From positions 1 through 41,190 of IMG/VR virus record IMGVR_UViG_3300025684_000026: a DNA stretch of 41,190 bases; one strand, 5' to 3'. A program made the translations under genes and the position numbers. The stretch's first letter is position 1. Every line of letters starts with the position of its first letter. This stretch comes from a virus. The notes under the pieces were generated by a model. The model searched no databases. It was not told where the DNA came from and saw only the letters and a list, made by a program, of their open reading frames with translations. Positions 33,331 to 40,036 of this stretch are shown here, in pieces.

Positions 33331-33573
33331 TCAACTATTCACGGCATTCGTCTGGGTGTTGCCTGTATCTGAAGTTGTGAATACTTCATCTAGAACCTGC
33401 ATACAACCGTCTGCATCTGCAATCGCAGATATTAATTTGTCCATTTCGTCAATAATGTGCGGGTGCTCCCCGATCCCAGCCGAATTTGACATATAGTTTT
33501 CTAGTTCAGCTATTGCTTCAAGCTTTCTAGCTTGATAACGCGCTTTAAGCGCTTGTAATTTAAGATTCGCCAT
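33331..33573 (-). CDS. Small hypothetical helical protein, 80 aa
   Basis: An 80-residue helical protein (LKLQALKARYQARKLEAIAE) with an acidic second half and a short Thr/Asn tail. Its start overlaps the end of the membrane-protein gene by 14 nt, and it is followed by a terminator. No family was recognised. Confidence 0.55.
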   Translation of the reverse strand: MANLKLQALKARYQARKLEAIAELENYMSNSAGIGEHPHIIDEMDKLISAIADADGCMQVLDEVFTTSDTGNTQTNAVNS

Positions 33574-33763
33574 TTTGTTCTTTATTTGATTTACGTAATT
33601 CTTTTAAGATGTCATCAATACCGCCGAAGATAATTGCAGCAGTTGCAAAATACCAAAACTTATCTGTTGAGAAGTGTGTAAGTGCAACAATCCAAAAAAC
33701 AACGGACTGAAACCAAAATACGTTTCTGTTAATCCGTTTCAGAGTCGATAAAAATTTATTCAT
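33560..33763 (-). CDS. Small membrane protein, 67 aa
   Basis: A 67-residue protein with a basic N-terminus, a hydrophobic region (VFWFQSVVFWIVALTHF) and a second hydrophobic segment (FWYFATAAIIFGGIDDIL), so probably two membrane segments, followed by a charged tail. Its size and coupling to neighbours suggest an accessory inner-membrane protein. Holin-like function cannot be claimed without lysis-gene context. Confidence 0.6.
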   Translation of the reverse strand: MNKFLSTLKRINRNVFWFQSVVFWIVALTHFSTDKFWYFATAAIIFGGIDDILKELRKSNKEQNGES

Positions 33764-33779
33764 AAGGTTATTTTAGTGT

Positions 33780-34694
33780 TTATACAAGTTGAGCCACGTA
33801 TTGTTTCAGATAGCGCTGTACCGCTTTCTCTTTGGCCTTGGCCTCTACTTCAATGTCTAGATCTAGACCATAGTCGTTGATTTCGTCGTAGATATAATCG
33901 GCATGTGCACGGTTCATTACAGTTGAGTCCTCGTAGACGCATTTAGCAGATGAATAGTGACAAAGCTGCTTGGCAGTATGCCACGTTTGAGCTGCAAGCT
34001 TAAGAGCTGCTTGTTGATCTAAGCGCCCTGGGTGGCACCAGTGATGATGATAGTCGAAAGTGATTGGTATATCAAGTGGCTTGTAAAGACCTTGATAGAG
34101 GTCCTCTACGGTGTACTGAGACTGTTTGTCGTCGTTCTCTACAACAAGGCGGGCCTGAGTAGATGGATTAAGCAGCTTGAAGTTAGCTCTGAAACGAGCA
34201 AGACATTCGTCTTTGCCGCCTTGTGTTGTATTGACGTGAATATTGATTGCAGCATAGTGGCTTTTAGGCATGCCCATCAGATCCATGATCTCTGCATGTT
34301 GATTAAGTTCCCTGATAGTCTTGTCAACTACAGCCTGATTCGTGCTAGCAAGTACGTTGAAATGGCCAGGATGAAACGTGATACGCTGTCCGTATCTCTG
34401 AGCCAGATTGCCGGCGCCACTGAGCAGTGTTGAGATCTTCTTGTAGTCCGGTAAGTCTTTGAGTTCGTATTCACTCATCCATGGAAAGATGTCACTTGAC
34501 ATACGGTAGAGTGTGATGTCATTCTTGTGATTCCACTTGATAATCTCGATTAGATCACGAATGTTGTTGAGTGCCAGCTCTGAAGCATATGCGATACCAC
34601 GTTCTTGAAAGGTACGTTTAATCATACCGCGGTTGGTAGTGATCTTGTCTTTGCGTAGTTCTATGTTGATGCAGCAGTAGCCGTAGTTAGTCAT
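33780..34694 (-). CDS. UV damage endonuclease (UvdE/UvsE-type TIM barrel)
   Basis: A 304-residue DNA repair enzyme of the UVDE family. It keeps the family start (NYGYCCIN) and L-Y-R-M-S-S-D-I-F-P-W-M-S (62-74). The metal-binding strands are also present: T-F-H-P-G-H-F-N-V-L (106-115) and, further on, V-V-E-N-D-D and F-D-Y-H-H-H-W-C-H. These enzymes nick DNA 5' of UV photoproducts, a role T4 fills with a different enzyme, endonuclease V (DenV). Its start overlaps the end of a small membrane-protein gene by 8 nt. Confidence 0.9.
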   Translation of the reverse strand: MTNYGYCCINIELRKDKITTNRGMIKRTFQERGIAYASELALNNIRDLIEIIKWNHKNDITLYRMSSDIFPWMSEYELKDLPDYKKISTLLSGAGNLAQRYGQRITFHPGHFNVLASTNQAVVDKTIRELNQHAEIMDLMGMPKSHYAAINIHVNTTQGGKDECLARFRANFKLLNPSTQARLVVENDDKQSQYTVEDLYQGLYKPLDIPITFDYHHHWCHPGRLDQQAALKLAAQTWHTAKQLCHYSSAKCVYEDSTVMNRAHADYIYDEINDYGLDLDIEVEAKAKEKAVQRYLKQYVAQLV

Positions 34695-34893
34695 CTTTTT
34701 TATTTTTAGAGAGTGCTTTGAAAAAGTTTATTGTAAATGCAATAATATAGAGGGGCCAGAATATGCCCACGATAATGCGTTCATGTATATTAAAACGTAT
34801 ATCTTCGTTCTTCATCAAATCTACAATTAAGTCATAGATTAAGTTGAATACAACGCCAATTAGTATGTAGTAAATTATATAGTTATAGATCAT
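34687..34893 (-). CDS. Small membrane protein, 68 aa
   Basis: The start was placed at the ATG at 34891-34893 because it overlaps the upstream stop as ATGA; a frame reaching 34920 would add nine basic residues overlapping that gene. Two hydrophobic segments are visible (IIYYILIGVVFNLIYDLIVD and GIFWPLYIIAFTINFF), with a Lys/Asp C-terminus. Its function is unknown. Confidence 0.6.
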   Translation of the reverse strand: MIYNYIIYYILIGVVFNLIYDLIVDLMKNEDIRFNIHERIIVGIFWPLYIIAFTINFFKALSKNKKDD

Positions 34894-35297
34894 CCCCAGT
34901 CTTTTTCGAATGTATACCAATGATCGGCTCCGGCGCAGTCACGGTGTGCATCGACCACAATTGTTATAGCGTCATCATAGCTAAGAGTTTCAAGAACGTT
35001 ACGTACTCGCATCTCTATCAGTTCAGGATTCTCTCCGAATGCCTTATAAGCCCAGTTTCCAAGGCCAGTTGCCAATCGACTTACTAAGTTATCAATAGTA
35101 TTAAATCTATGTCCTTGGTGGTAATCACCATTAGGATCTGCTTCAATAATCATATTCCAGATTTTGTTAATACCAAGATCCAAGCGTACCTTTAATATAG
35201 TTGCTTCAATTAATTCTTTAGATTTGATAGCAGATTGGTAGCCATAACCACCAACACCGTTGCAATGTACTTCTTTTGCTTTAAATGTATATTCCAT
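34890..35297 (-). CDS. Hypothetical protein, 135 aa
   Basis: A 135-residue soluble protein of unknown family with a conserved-looking Gly-rich start (KEVHCNGVGGYGYQSAI) and a helical second half ending DAHRDCAGADHWYTFEKDWG. It opens a unit after a terminator at 35.38 kb; the A/T-rich leader before its ATG lacks a clear GATATATAAA box. It overlaps the downstream small membrane-protein gene by 4 nt. Confidence 0.55.
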   Translation of the reverse strand: MEYTFKAKEVHCNGVGGYGYQSAIKSKELIEATILKVRLDLGINKIWNMIIEADPNGDYHQGHRFNTIDNLVSRLATGLGNWAYKAFGENPELIEMRVRNVLETLSYDDAITIVVDAHRDCAGADHWYTFEKDWG

Positions 35298-35422
35298 GTT
35301 CTTTGTTTTAATTACAGTGTAAATATAAACAAAAAGATTGACACTAGAAAACTTTTTGGCAATTATTTTGCAAAAAAAAGGGCCCTTATTGGGGCCCCAA
35401 GATCTATCTTGTTCAGTCTAAA
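35298..35422. other. Intergenic region with terminator
   Basis: A 125-nt gap between two genes. It holds the terminator at 35372-35398 and an A/T-rich leader for the downstream gene. No further conserved element was identified. Confidence 0.5.
35372..35398 (-). terminator. GC-rich hairpin terminator
   Basis: The GGGCCC/GGGCCC stem (35380-35385 with 35392-35397) has a 6-nt loop and is followed on the minus strand by eight T (35372-35379). It ends the transcript of the disordered-protein gene. Confidence 0.85.
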
Positions 35423-36106
35423 TTATCTAAATCTCATCTTAGGAACAGATACCTTCGGCATGTTCATCCTTGGCATTGCATTTGCTGGAGTTCTAGGTGG
35501 CATCTTAGGGCTCGGTATTTCTCTTTCACCAGTAGACTTAGGTATTTCAGGAGATGGCTTCTGTGCATCTAACGCTGGCACTCTGCCCATCTGTGATTTT
35601 GGAGTGTTCTTGGTTTTTGAATCAATGTTTTCCTTTTCAGCACTTTTAGGGTTATCAACATTCTTGTTTCCTTCGCCAATATCACTCATCATCTCACCCA
35701 TAGCCTCCATTAGCTTAGTCTCTAACCAGCCTTTCTCTTCTACTTCCGGACCTTGAACTGACTTTGAAGTAACGTTACCGTTCTTGTCGTTTGTTGTCTC
35801 TATCTTCTGCTCTCTAATTGAACCCAGTTCTGGTTGACTTGGTTTAACGTTAGACTGGTTTTTCATGTCATTTACGCTTAAACCATCTGAGCCTTTAGCT
35901 GGATCTTGTGAATTATTGACCTTATTTAAACCTTGGCCTTCTTTTGCAGAGAGTTTATTCTGATTGTCGCTAATCTTAGAGTTACCATTATCATTAGCAT
36001 CTGAAGTACTGTTAGTTATATCCTGCGATATTTCAGGAGTAGGCGTGCCGTTGATCTTACTCAACACGCTATTTTCTGATCTAAATTTAAGACTATCTCC
36101 TGCCAT
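35423..36106 (-). CDS. Intrinsically disordered protein, 227 aa
   Basis: A 227-residue, low-complexity protein rich in Asn, Ser, Pro, Lys, Asp and Glu. One short helical segment is visible at about 125-145 (GWLETKLMEAMGEMMSDIGE). The C-terminal tail has basic P-R-M-N-M-P-K-V-S-V-P-K-M-R-F-R repeats. It carries no shared leader. A promoter-like box sits 2 nt before the ATG, and the unit is bounded by terminators on both sides. A virion scaffold, linker or tail-length role is conceivable but unsupported. Confidence 0.55.
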   Translation of the reverse strand: MAGDSLKFRSENSVLSKINGTPTPEISQDITNSTSDANDNGNSKISDNQNKLSAKEGQGLNKVNNSQDPAKGSDGLSVNDMKNQSNVKPSQPELGSIREQKIETTNDKNGNVTSKSVQGPEVEEKGWLETKLMEAMGEMMSDIGEGNKNVDNPKSAEKENIDSKTKNTPKSQMGRVPALDAQKPSPEIPKSTGEREIPSPKMPPRTPANAMPRMNMPKVSVPKMRFR

Positions 36107-36108
36107 AA

Positions 36109-36118
36109 CATATATATC
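36109..36118 (-). promoter_or_regulatory. Late-promoter-like box GATATATATG before the disordered-protein gene
   Basis: The minus strand reads AGGATATATATGTTATG, with the box 2 nt before the ATG and immediately after a terminator. The same arrangement occurs at 33265-33274. Confidence 0.35.
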
Positions 36119-36120
36119 CT

Positions 36121-36148
36121 AAAAAAGCCAGACCGAAGTCTGGCTTTT
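36121..36148 (-). terminator. UUCG-loop terminator of the candidate ncRNA
   Basis: The GCCAGAC/GTCTGGC stem (36144-36138 with 36133-36127, minus strand) has a TTCG loop and is followed by six T (36126-36121). The A/T flanks extend the pairing. It ends the 36.1-36.5 kb transcript. Confidence 0.92.
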
Positions 36149-36467
36149 AATTTATAACAGGATCGTGTTCGTATTCTTCGGCTCGGCAGCTATATCTCTT
36201 TTTACACCTTGGGCTTCTACTTCGACGGCCTACTATACTTCAGCTGGTCTCATGTTTCTTCACCGACAATGAGAAGTTGGTGGTACCCTTAATTTATAGA
36301 CCGCTCAGCAACTTTAGCGGCTTGTTAGCTCAATACAACCTAAATTGCTTCGCTAACTCTTTCATAGTATGAATGGTACTTTTTGCTGTACCGATCCTTT
36401 AACAGGTTTCTTGAACTTTAACTTGATATTTGCTTGTAAGTATTGTAGTTTGCTGTAAGAAACCTTA
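36121..36467 (-). ncRNA. Candidate structured non-coding RNA (~350 nt)
   Basis: No gene is supported in this 374-nt gap. The minus strand has a promoter-like box (36482-36473) at one end and a strong terminator at the other. Between them are many pairable segments: a 9-bp helix (36465-36457 with 36412-36404), a long-range 7-bp helix closing most of the molecule (36398-36392 with 36165-36159), and hairpins at 36392/36375, 36357/36324 and 36320/36301. A possible pseudoknot joins 36282-36279 with 36264-36261 and 36274-36269 with 36253-36248. A CAGCT/AGCTG pair (36246-36242 with 36191-36187) follows. It does not match tmRNA, RNase P RNA or tRNA as far as can be judged by eye. The 5' end is approximate. 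Confidence 0.65.
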
Positions 36468-36472
36468 TTTTG

Positions 36473-36482
36473 TTTATATATC
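36473..36482 (-). promoter_or_regulatory. Late-promoter-like box GATATATAAA before the candidate ncRNA
   Basis: The minus strand reads TTTGATATATAAACAAAATAAGG, a perfect copy of the window's commonest box. It overlaps the stop codon region of the 92-residue gene. With T4-like spacing, transcription would start near 36467, just before the first helix of the RNA. Confidence 0.55.
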
Positions 36483-36759
36483 AAAGAACTCTGCGTTCTC
36501 TAAGTTGTGCTCTTAATTCATCAACCAGCGTGTGATCGATAAAACGTCGACTAGTCCACATTTCCTTAAAGAGGCTAATTAGTTCAGTTTCAGAATAGGT
36601 CTCAGCCTGTAAAACCTCATCTAATTCCATACCGCTAAAATCTTCAGGTCCAGGACCATAACCATCTTGGATTAACTCTCGACAAAGGTCCTCTTTCTCT
36701 GAGGTGCTCATCTCCCATAGGATGTCGTCGATGTCTATTTCTACGTCTATTGTTGCCAT
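36481..36759 (-). CDS. Acidic hypothetical protein, 92 aa
   Basis: A 92-residue acidic protein beginning MATIDVEIDIDDILWEMSTS, a short motif seen at the start of several small phage proteins that regulate or bind other proteins, but no family can be named. The C-terminus is Arg/Leu-rich (DELRAQLRERRVL). It lies between the Ro60-like gene's terminator and the candidate ncRNA. Confidence 0.55.
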   Translation of the reverse strand: MATIDVEIDIDDILWEMSTSEKEDLCRELIQDGYGPGPEDFSGMELDEVLQAETYSETELISLFKEMWTSRRFIDHTLVDELRAQLRERRVL

Positions 36760-36768
36760 TTCTTTCTC

Positions 36769-36778
36769 TTTATATGTA
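36769..36778 (-). promoter_or_regulatory. Weak promoter-like box TACATATAAA
   Basis: The minus strand reads TACATATAAA, 9 nt before the ATG of the 92-residue gene and directly after a terminator. It is a variant of the GATATATAAA box. Confidence 0.3.
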
Positions 36779-36782
36779 AAAC

Positions 36783-36808
36783 AAAAAAGAAGGGCCGAAG
36801 CCCTTCTT
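36783..36808 (-). terminator. UUCG-loop terminator after the Ro60-like gene
   Basis: A 9-bp stem (36787-36795 with 36800-36808) has a TTCG loop on the minus strand and is followed by a T run (36788-36783). It lies 2 nt after the Ro60-like gene's stop, so that gene is probably not co-transcribed with the 92-residue gene by default. Confidence 0.92.
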
Positions 36809-36810
36809 GT

Positions 36811-38256
36811 CTATGCGTTAATTTCTGAGTAACGTTCGTTCATAATTGTCTGGTCCATGATACTAACTGGCGTAAACTCTTCAGCTGCTATAACCGAAGT
36901 CATAATTGCTGGTGAGAATCCACTGATCAGTGCAGTACCCTGCTTGTCAAATCTAACTGGAGCCTGACCAGTTCTAGACTGAATGTTCCAGTATACAATC
37001 TTTGGCATTTTATAACCAGCGTCGTTGTACATTTTCTCAATCATTTGTTGAGCCGTTGGGTTCCATTCAGCCGTATTATCGTTTCTGCCCCAGTAACTTC
37101 TAGTTGCAGTTGCCTGGTCAAATTCCATATCTGATAGGATTAAGATCTTATCAGGCATTTGGTCTTGTGTGACATTGTGCTTTACAGCTTGGTCTAAGAC
37201 TTGCTTGAAGGCTGCTTCAAGGTTAGTGTTCATTGCCCATTCTGATCGGCTTAACTGTTGGAATCTGTCTTTCAAGCTTCCGGTTAAGACCTGTAGTTCT
37301 GGCTTACCGCTGAAAGTTAAGAAGGCATCTTTAAAAGGACCTTCATTCTTTTCAGAAATGTAGAGACCTAATGAGACTGCAACGTCCATACATGTTACAT
37401 TTGGATTACCGCCAGCTGGAGTGCTCATTGAACCTGAAACGTCAACCATTGGCAAAATCATCTCGTTGGCTCCTTCCATCCAATTTGGTAGCGCTTTCCA
37501 CTGCTCGGTCGCAACATCAGCGTTTCCACTGCGTAGAGACTTAGTAATATCGTAAGGATAAACTGCACCGGCGTTGATCTTAGCCTCGCCTTTTTGAAGT
37601 TTACCAATGTAAGTCTCGTATTGCTCTTTAGCGTTCTTCCAGAATGCTTTTTGGTAACGAGCACCGGCAACTGAAGGCAGTTTAGAGAAGTCAATGTCTT
37701 CCCACTTCTTAGCACACATTAGCTGCTCAACTACATTAGTTAGGCTAACTAAGACCTTACGGTAAAGCTTTGGCGTTAATCCCATGTGATTGCGCAACTT
37801 AGCTGCAGTTACTCCTTTACGTGGCATCCACTTAGCACACAATCCATCATGATCTTTAAGCAGAGCAGTTTGAATTAGGTTAAAAGCATCCGCTTGTAGC
37901 TTAGTGCCTTCAAGAACTAGAAGGTCATCCCAACGTCCAAACTCTGGAATTAGGTTGAGGTTCATCTTCAAGGCTTCTGGGTGTGAATCCACCAAGTAAC
38001 CCATAATATCACGGAAGATTTGACGTTCTCCAGCGCCACCACGGACATCACGAGCCCAGAAGAGAATCTTCATTGCTCTGGTCGGATCTTGATAAAATGC
38101 TTTTGAGAAAGTTGCGATTAAGCGCTCTTTGTCTTGACCACGCATTGCACCTATATTAAAGAATAGGTCTACAACTGCGCTCAATGAGCTTGAATTGGTT
38201 GCCATGCCGTTCTCTGTTAGAACGTTTTCCTGGCGAAGTGCATCGACTAGTTTCAT
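36811..38256 (-). CDS. Ro60/TROVE-related DUF2828-like protein with von Willebrand A domain
   Basis: A 481-residue protein. Residues about 25-185 are helical repeats with A-R-D-V-R-G-G-A-G-E-R-Q-I-F (68-81), the hallmark of DUF2828/TROVE-type HEAT-like rings. Residues about 265-455 are a von Willebrand A fold with an intact MIDAS D-V-S-G-S (272-276), N-T-N-L-E-A-A-F and I-L-I-L-S-D-M-E-F-D-Q. Ro60 proteins with this architecture bind structured Y RNAs and misfolded RNAs and partner with exonucleases. The gene stands alone between terminators, with a candidate structured RNA two units downstream. RNA binding by this copy is inferred. Confidence 0.8.
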   Translation of the reverse strand: MKLVDALRQENVLTENGMATNSSSLSAVVDLFFNIGAMRGQDKERLIATFSKAFYQDPTRAMKILFWARDVRGGAGERQIFRDIMGYLVDSHPEALKMNLNLIPEFGRWDDLLVLEGTKLQADAFNLIQTALLKDHDGLCAKWMPRKGVTAAKLRNHMGLTPKLYRKVLVSLTNVVEQLMCAKKWEDIDFSKLPSVAGARYQKAFWKNAKEQYETYIGKLQKGEAKINAGAVYPYDITKSLRSGNADVATEQWKALPNWMEGANEMILPMVDVSGSMSTPAGGNPNVTCMDVAVSLGLYISEKNEGPFKDAFLTFSGKPELQVLTGSLKDRFQQLSRSEWAMNTNLEAAFKQVLDQAVKHNVTQDQMPDKILILSDMEFDQATATRSYWGRNDNTAEWNPTAQQMIEKMYNDAGYKMPKIVYWNIQSRTGQAPVRFDKQGTALISGFSPAIMTSVIAAEEFTPVSIMDQTIMNERYSEINA

Positions 38257-38320
38257 ATCAATAAGTTTAAAGTTCAGTAGTATATATTATGATACTACCA
38301 AAAAGTTTCAACTAGAGCAC

Positions 38321-38350
38321 AAAAAAAGGCCAAACATTAGTTTGGCCTTT
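38321..38350 (-). terminator. Hairpin terminator after the 153-aa acidic protein gene
   Basis: The AAAGGCCAAAC/GTTTGGCCTTT stem (38325-38335 with 38340-38350) has an ATTA loop in the plus strand and is followed on the minus strand by a T run (38327-38321). It lies between the 153-residue gene and the Ro60-like gene. Confidence 0.9.
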
Positions 38351-38378
38351 AATTTATTCTTTATAATGGTTTATGTTT

Positions 38379-38840
38379 TTATTTCTTATCGCTAATGAAC
38401 TGTTCAAATAATTGTACGTGTTTTAATGAACTAGTTGTAGTTGACTCATTAAGATCGTAGCCGTCCCAGTCCCATTTAATGCCTTTACCATCAGTACCTC
38501 TACCTAAGTAACCATACATACCTCTTGAGAACCCATCAAAGAATATAGCACCAATATCTTCACCTTTTTCTTCAACATACTCTCTTGCTTCAGCATCTTC
38601 CATTGCTTGTACATAAACATCACCTTCTTCTTGTGAGAATAAGATTCCTTTTTTAAATGTTAGAGAGTCTCCAGCGTACCATTCTTCGCCGTCTGCCTCT
38701 TCGTCATTCATTGGTTCGTCATACATGTCGAATTGAGGTAATTGTGAGATTCCATATTCTAGAGCCTCTTTTTCTGTTTTAAAGAAATGACACTGTGCGT
38801 AGTCTGGAGTGTTTTCTGTTACGTAAAATATCTTTGCCAT
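38379..38840 (-). CDS. Acidic protein with C-terminal capsid-targeting-like motif
   Basis: A 153-residue acidic protein of unknown family (MAKIFYVTENTPDYAQCHFF…). Its last 15 residues (139-153, LKHVQLFEQFISDKK) match the N-terminal leader of the 28.7-33.3 kb proteins, with F-I-S-D at the place of the cleavage site. A few residues before it, L-N-E-S (130-133) fits the T4 prohead protease consensus, so cleavage there would free the body from the tag. A C-terminal targeting tag would be unusual. A promoter-like box lies 20 nt upstream and a terminator follows. Confidence 0.7.
   Translation of the reverse strand: MAKIFYVTENTPDYAQCHFFKTEKEALEYGISQLPQFDMYDEPMNDEEADGEEWYAGDSLTFKKGILFSQEEGDVYVQAMEDAEAREYVEEKGEDIGAIFFDGFSRGMYGYLGRGTDGKGIKWDWDGYDLNESTTTSSLKHVQLFEQFISDKK
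38382..38426 (-). other. C-terminal capsid-targeting-like tag
   Basis: These codons specify LKHVQLFEQFISDKK, the last 15 residues of the acidic 153-residue protein. The match is to leaders such as MKHIKLFEEFIAEK in 28.7-33.3 kb. The tag is preceded by an L-N-E cleavage-like site. Confidence 0.6.
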
Positions 38841-38860
38841 TGTGTTATAATATTATTTGC

Positions 38861-38870
38861 TTTATATATC
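38861..38870 (-). promoter_or_regulatory. Late-promoter-like box GATATATAAA
   Basis: The minus strand reads AGATATATAAAGC, 20 nt before the ATG of the 153-residue acidic protein. It overlaps the stop of the preceding gene. It is a perfect match to the commonest box. Confidence 0.55.
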
Positions 38871-39434
38871 TTCTCTAACTTGCCAATTTCGTTCTTTAAA
38901 CAGTTCAACCCAGAGTGGCATGTATTTCTGCTCTTTTGGCTTTAAGATATGTCTGGGTTGTGCTCGAAAGAAACGATGCATCTTCTCTGAGTCAATCTCT
39001 TTACCAGCAGCAAGGCTCATGCACTTAAAGTAGAGTTCTCGTGTAGTACCGTCGAAGCTTTCCATTAGCTCTTTCACAACATCGTATTCAAGACTAAATT
39101 CAGAGCTCAAGTCTTTTGCAAGTTGAACCAGCAGCTTCTCTTCAGTTTCGAGATGTGCCTTCATGATTGCGTGCTTTCTTTTGTGGCGCTGCTTTCGGTC
39201 ATATTCCAGCTTCTCTTCTAAGGTTGCACCTTTCAGCCACGGAGACTCGGCCATGATCTGAGCCTTCTTGTGCTCAAATATCTTGTCTTCTAAGTGGACT
39301 TCTAGGCCCAGATGATTAAACTCATATTCACCAAACTCAATGCGCTGTAAGAGCTCTGAAGCGCCTTTGTAAATGTATTTCTTGGGCAGCTTCCGAACAC
39401 CATGGAACCTGCGCCACCATGTAAATTCTCTCAT
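38862..39434 (-). CDS. Hypothetical basic protein, 190 aa
   Basis: A 190-residue, strongly basic, helical protein of unknown family (MREFTWWRRFHGVRKLPKKY, later YDRKQRHKRKHAIMKAHLE). Its start overlaps the end of the MarC-like gene as ATGA, so the two are translationally coupled. Nucleic acid binding is possible from charge alone. Confidence 0.55.
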   Translation of the reverse strand: MREFTWWRRFHGVRKLPKKYIYKGASELLQRIEFGEYEFNHLGLEVHLEDKIFEHKKAQIMAESPWLKGATLEEKLEYDRKQRHKRKHAIMKAHLETEEKLLVQLAKDLSSEFSLEYDVVKELMESFDGTTRELYFKCMSLAAGKEIDSEKMHRFFRAQPRHILKPKEQKYMPLWVELFKERNWQVREDI

Positions 39435-40036
39435 ATTCCGTTTATTACACTACTAGCATACTCTATACTAAGCAGTAAGTTCTGTAGCAGGATCTTCATA
39501 CCGATTGCGATCAGGATAATACCAAACACTCGCTCGGTAATTGTAATCCCAGTTACACCGACCTTGTTCTTAATCCAATCTGCTGACTTAAGCACTAGAT
39601 AGATCACAATAGCATTAAGTATAATAGCAATTGTAATTTCAAGCTTGGTGAACTCACCGGTCAGTGACATGATTGTCGACAAGGTTCCCGGACCTGAGAT
39701 TAGCGGAAAGGCCACTGGAAATATAGTGGCCTTCATCGCCTCTTTCTTCTGTTGCCCATGGTCATCAATGCCCAGCACCATCTTGACTCCAAAGTAGAGA
39801 ATCAAGAATGAACCTGCTAGACCGAAATGAAAAGTCTCAATGCCAAGCAGTCTAAAGATAAAAGTACCGGCAAAGAGTGTGCTAATCATAATTCCTGCAG
39901 CAATGATAGTTCCTTTCAGAGACTCAATCTCGCCGTGCGTCTTTCTAAGTTTAATGATGAGCGGCACGTTGCCGATCATATCGATCACAGCAAAGAGTGT
40001 TAGCGTCGCTGTTAGAATGTTAAGTATTGTCTGCAT
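39431..40036 (-). CDS. MarC-family integral membrane protein
   Basis: A 201-residue protein of the MarC/UPF0056 family, six predicted membrane segments. Family landmarks are F-A-V-I-D-M-I-G-N-V-P (15-25), F-R-L-L-G-I with F-L-I-L-Y-F-G-V-K-M-V, the F-P-V-A-F-P-L-I-S-G-P-G-T-L-S motif near the middle, and the C-terminal G-I-I-L-I-A-I-G-M-K. The biochemical role of MarC proteins is not settled; the early link to antibiotic resistance was not upheld. Its coupling to the RNA ligase gene (17-nt overlap) and to the next gene shows it belongs to the phage operon. Confidence 0.88.
   Translation of the reverse strand: MQTILNILTATLTLFAVIDMIGNVPLIIKLRKTHGEIESLKGTIIAAGIMISTLFAGTFIFRLLGIETFHFGLAGSFLILYFGVKMVLGIDDHGQQKKEAMKATIFPVAFPLISGPGTLSTIMSLTGEFTKLEITIAIILNAIVIYLVLKSADWIKNKVGVTGITITERVFGIILIAIGMKILLQNLLLSIEYASSVINGI

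Noticed and set aside
33560-33763. Holin
   Set aside because: Two membrane segments and small size fit, but no endolysin or other lysis gene is nearby, and such proteins are common in phage accessory regions.
34032-34433. Plus-strand open frame of 133 aa
   Set aside because: It lies opposite the clearly identified UvdE gene.
35235-35756. Plus-strand hydrophobic open frame of 173 aa
   Set aside because: Opposite a low-complexity gene and spanning a terminator and a gene start; composition is a by-product of the minus-strand sequence.
36121-36470. Group I intron (a segment AAGAGATATAGCTG resembles the J8/7-P7 region, and possible P3 and P7 pairings exist)
   Set aside because: No coding exon is interrupted, the transcript ends in its own terminator, and the core match is partial. 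Left as an unclassified structured RNA.
36121-36470. tmRNA or RNase P RNA
   Set aside because: No tRNA-like acceptor end with CCA and T-loop, no recognisable tag reading frame, and none of the conserved RNase P core sequences were seen.
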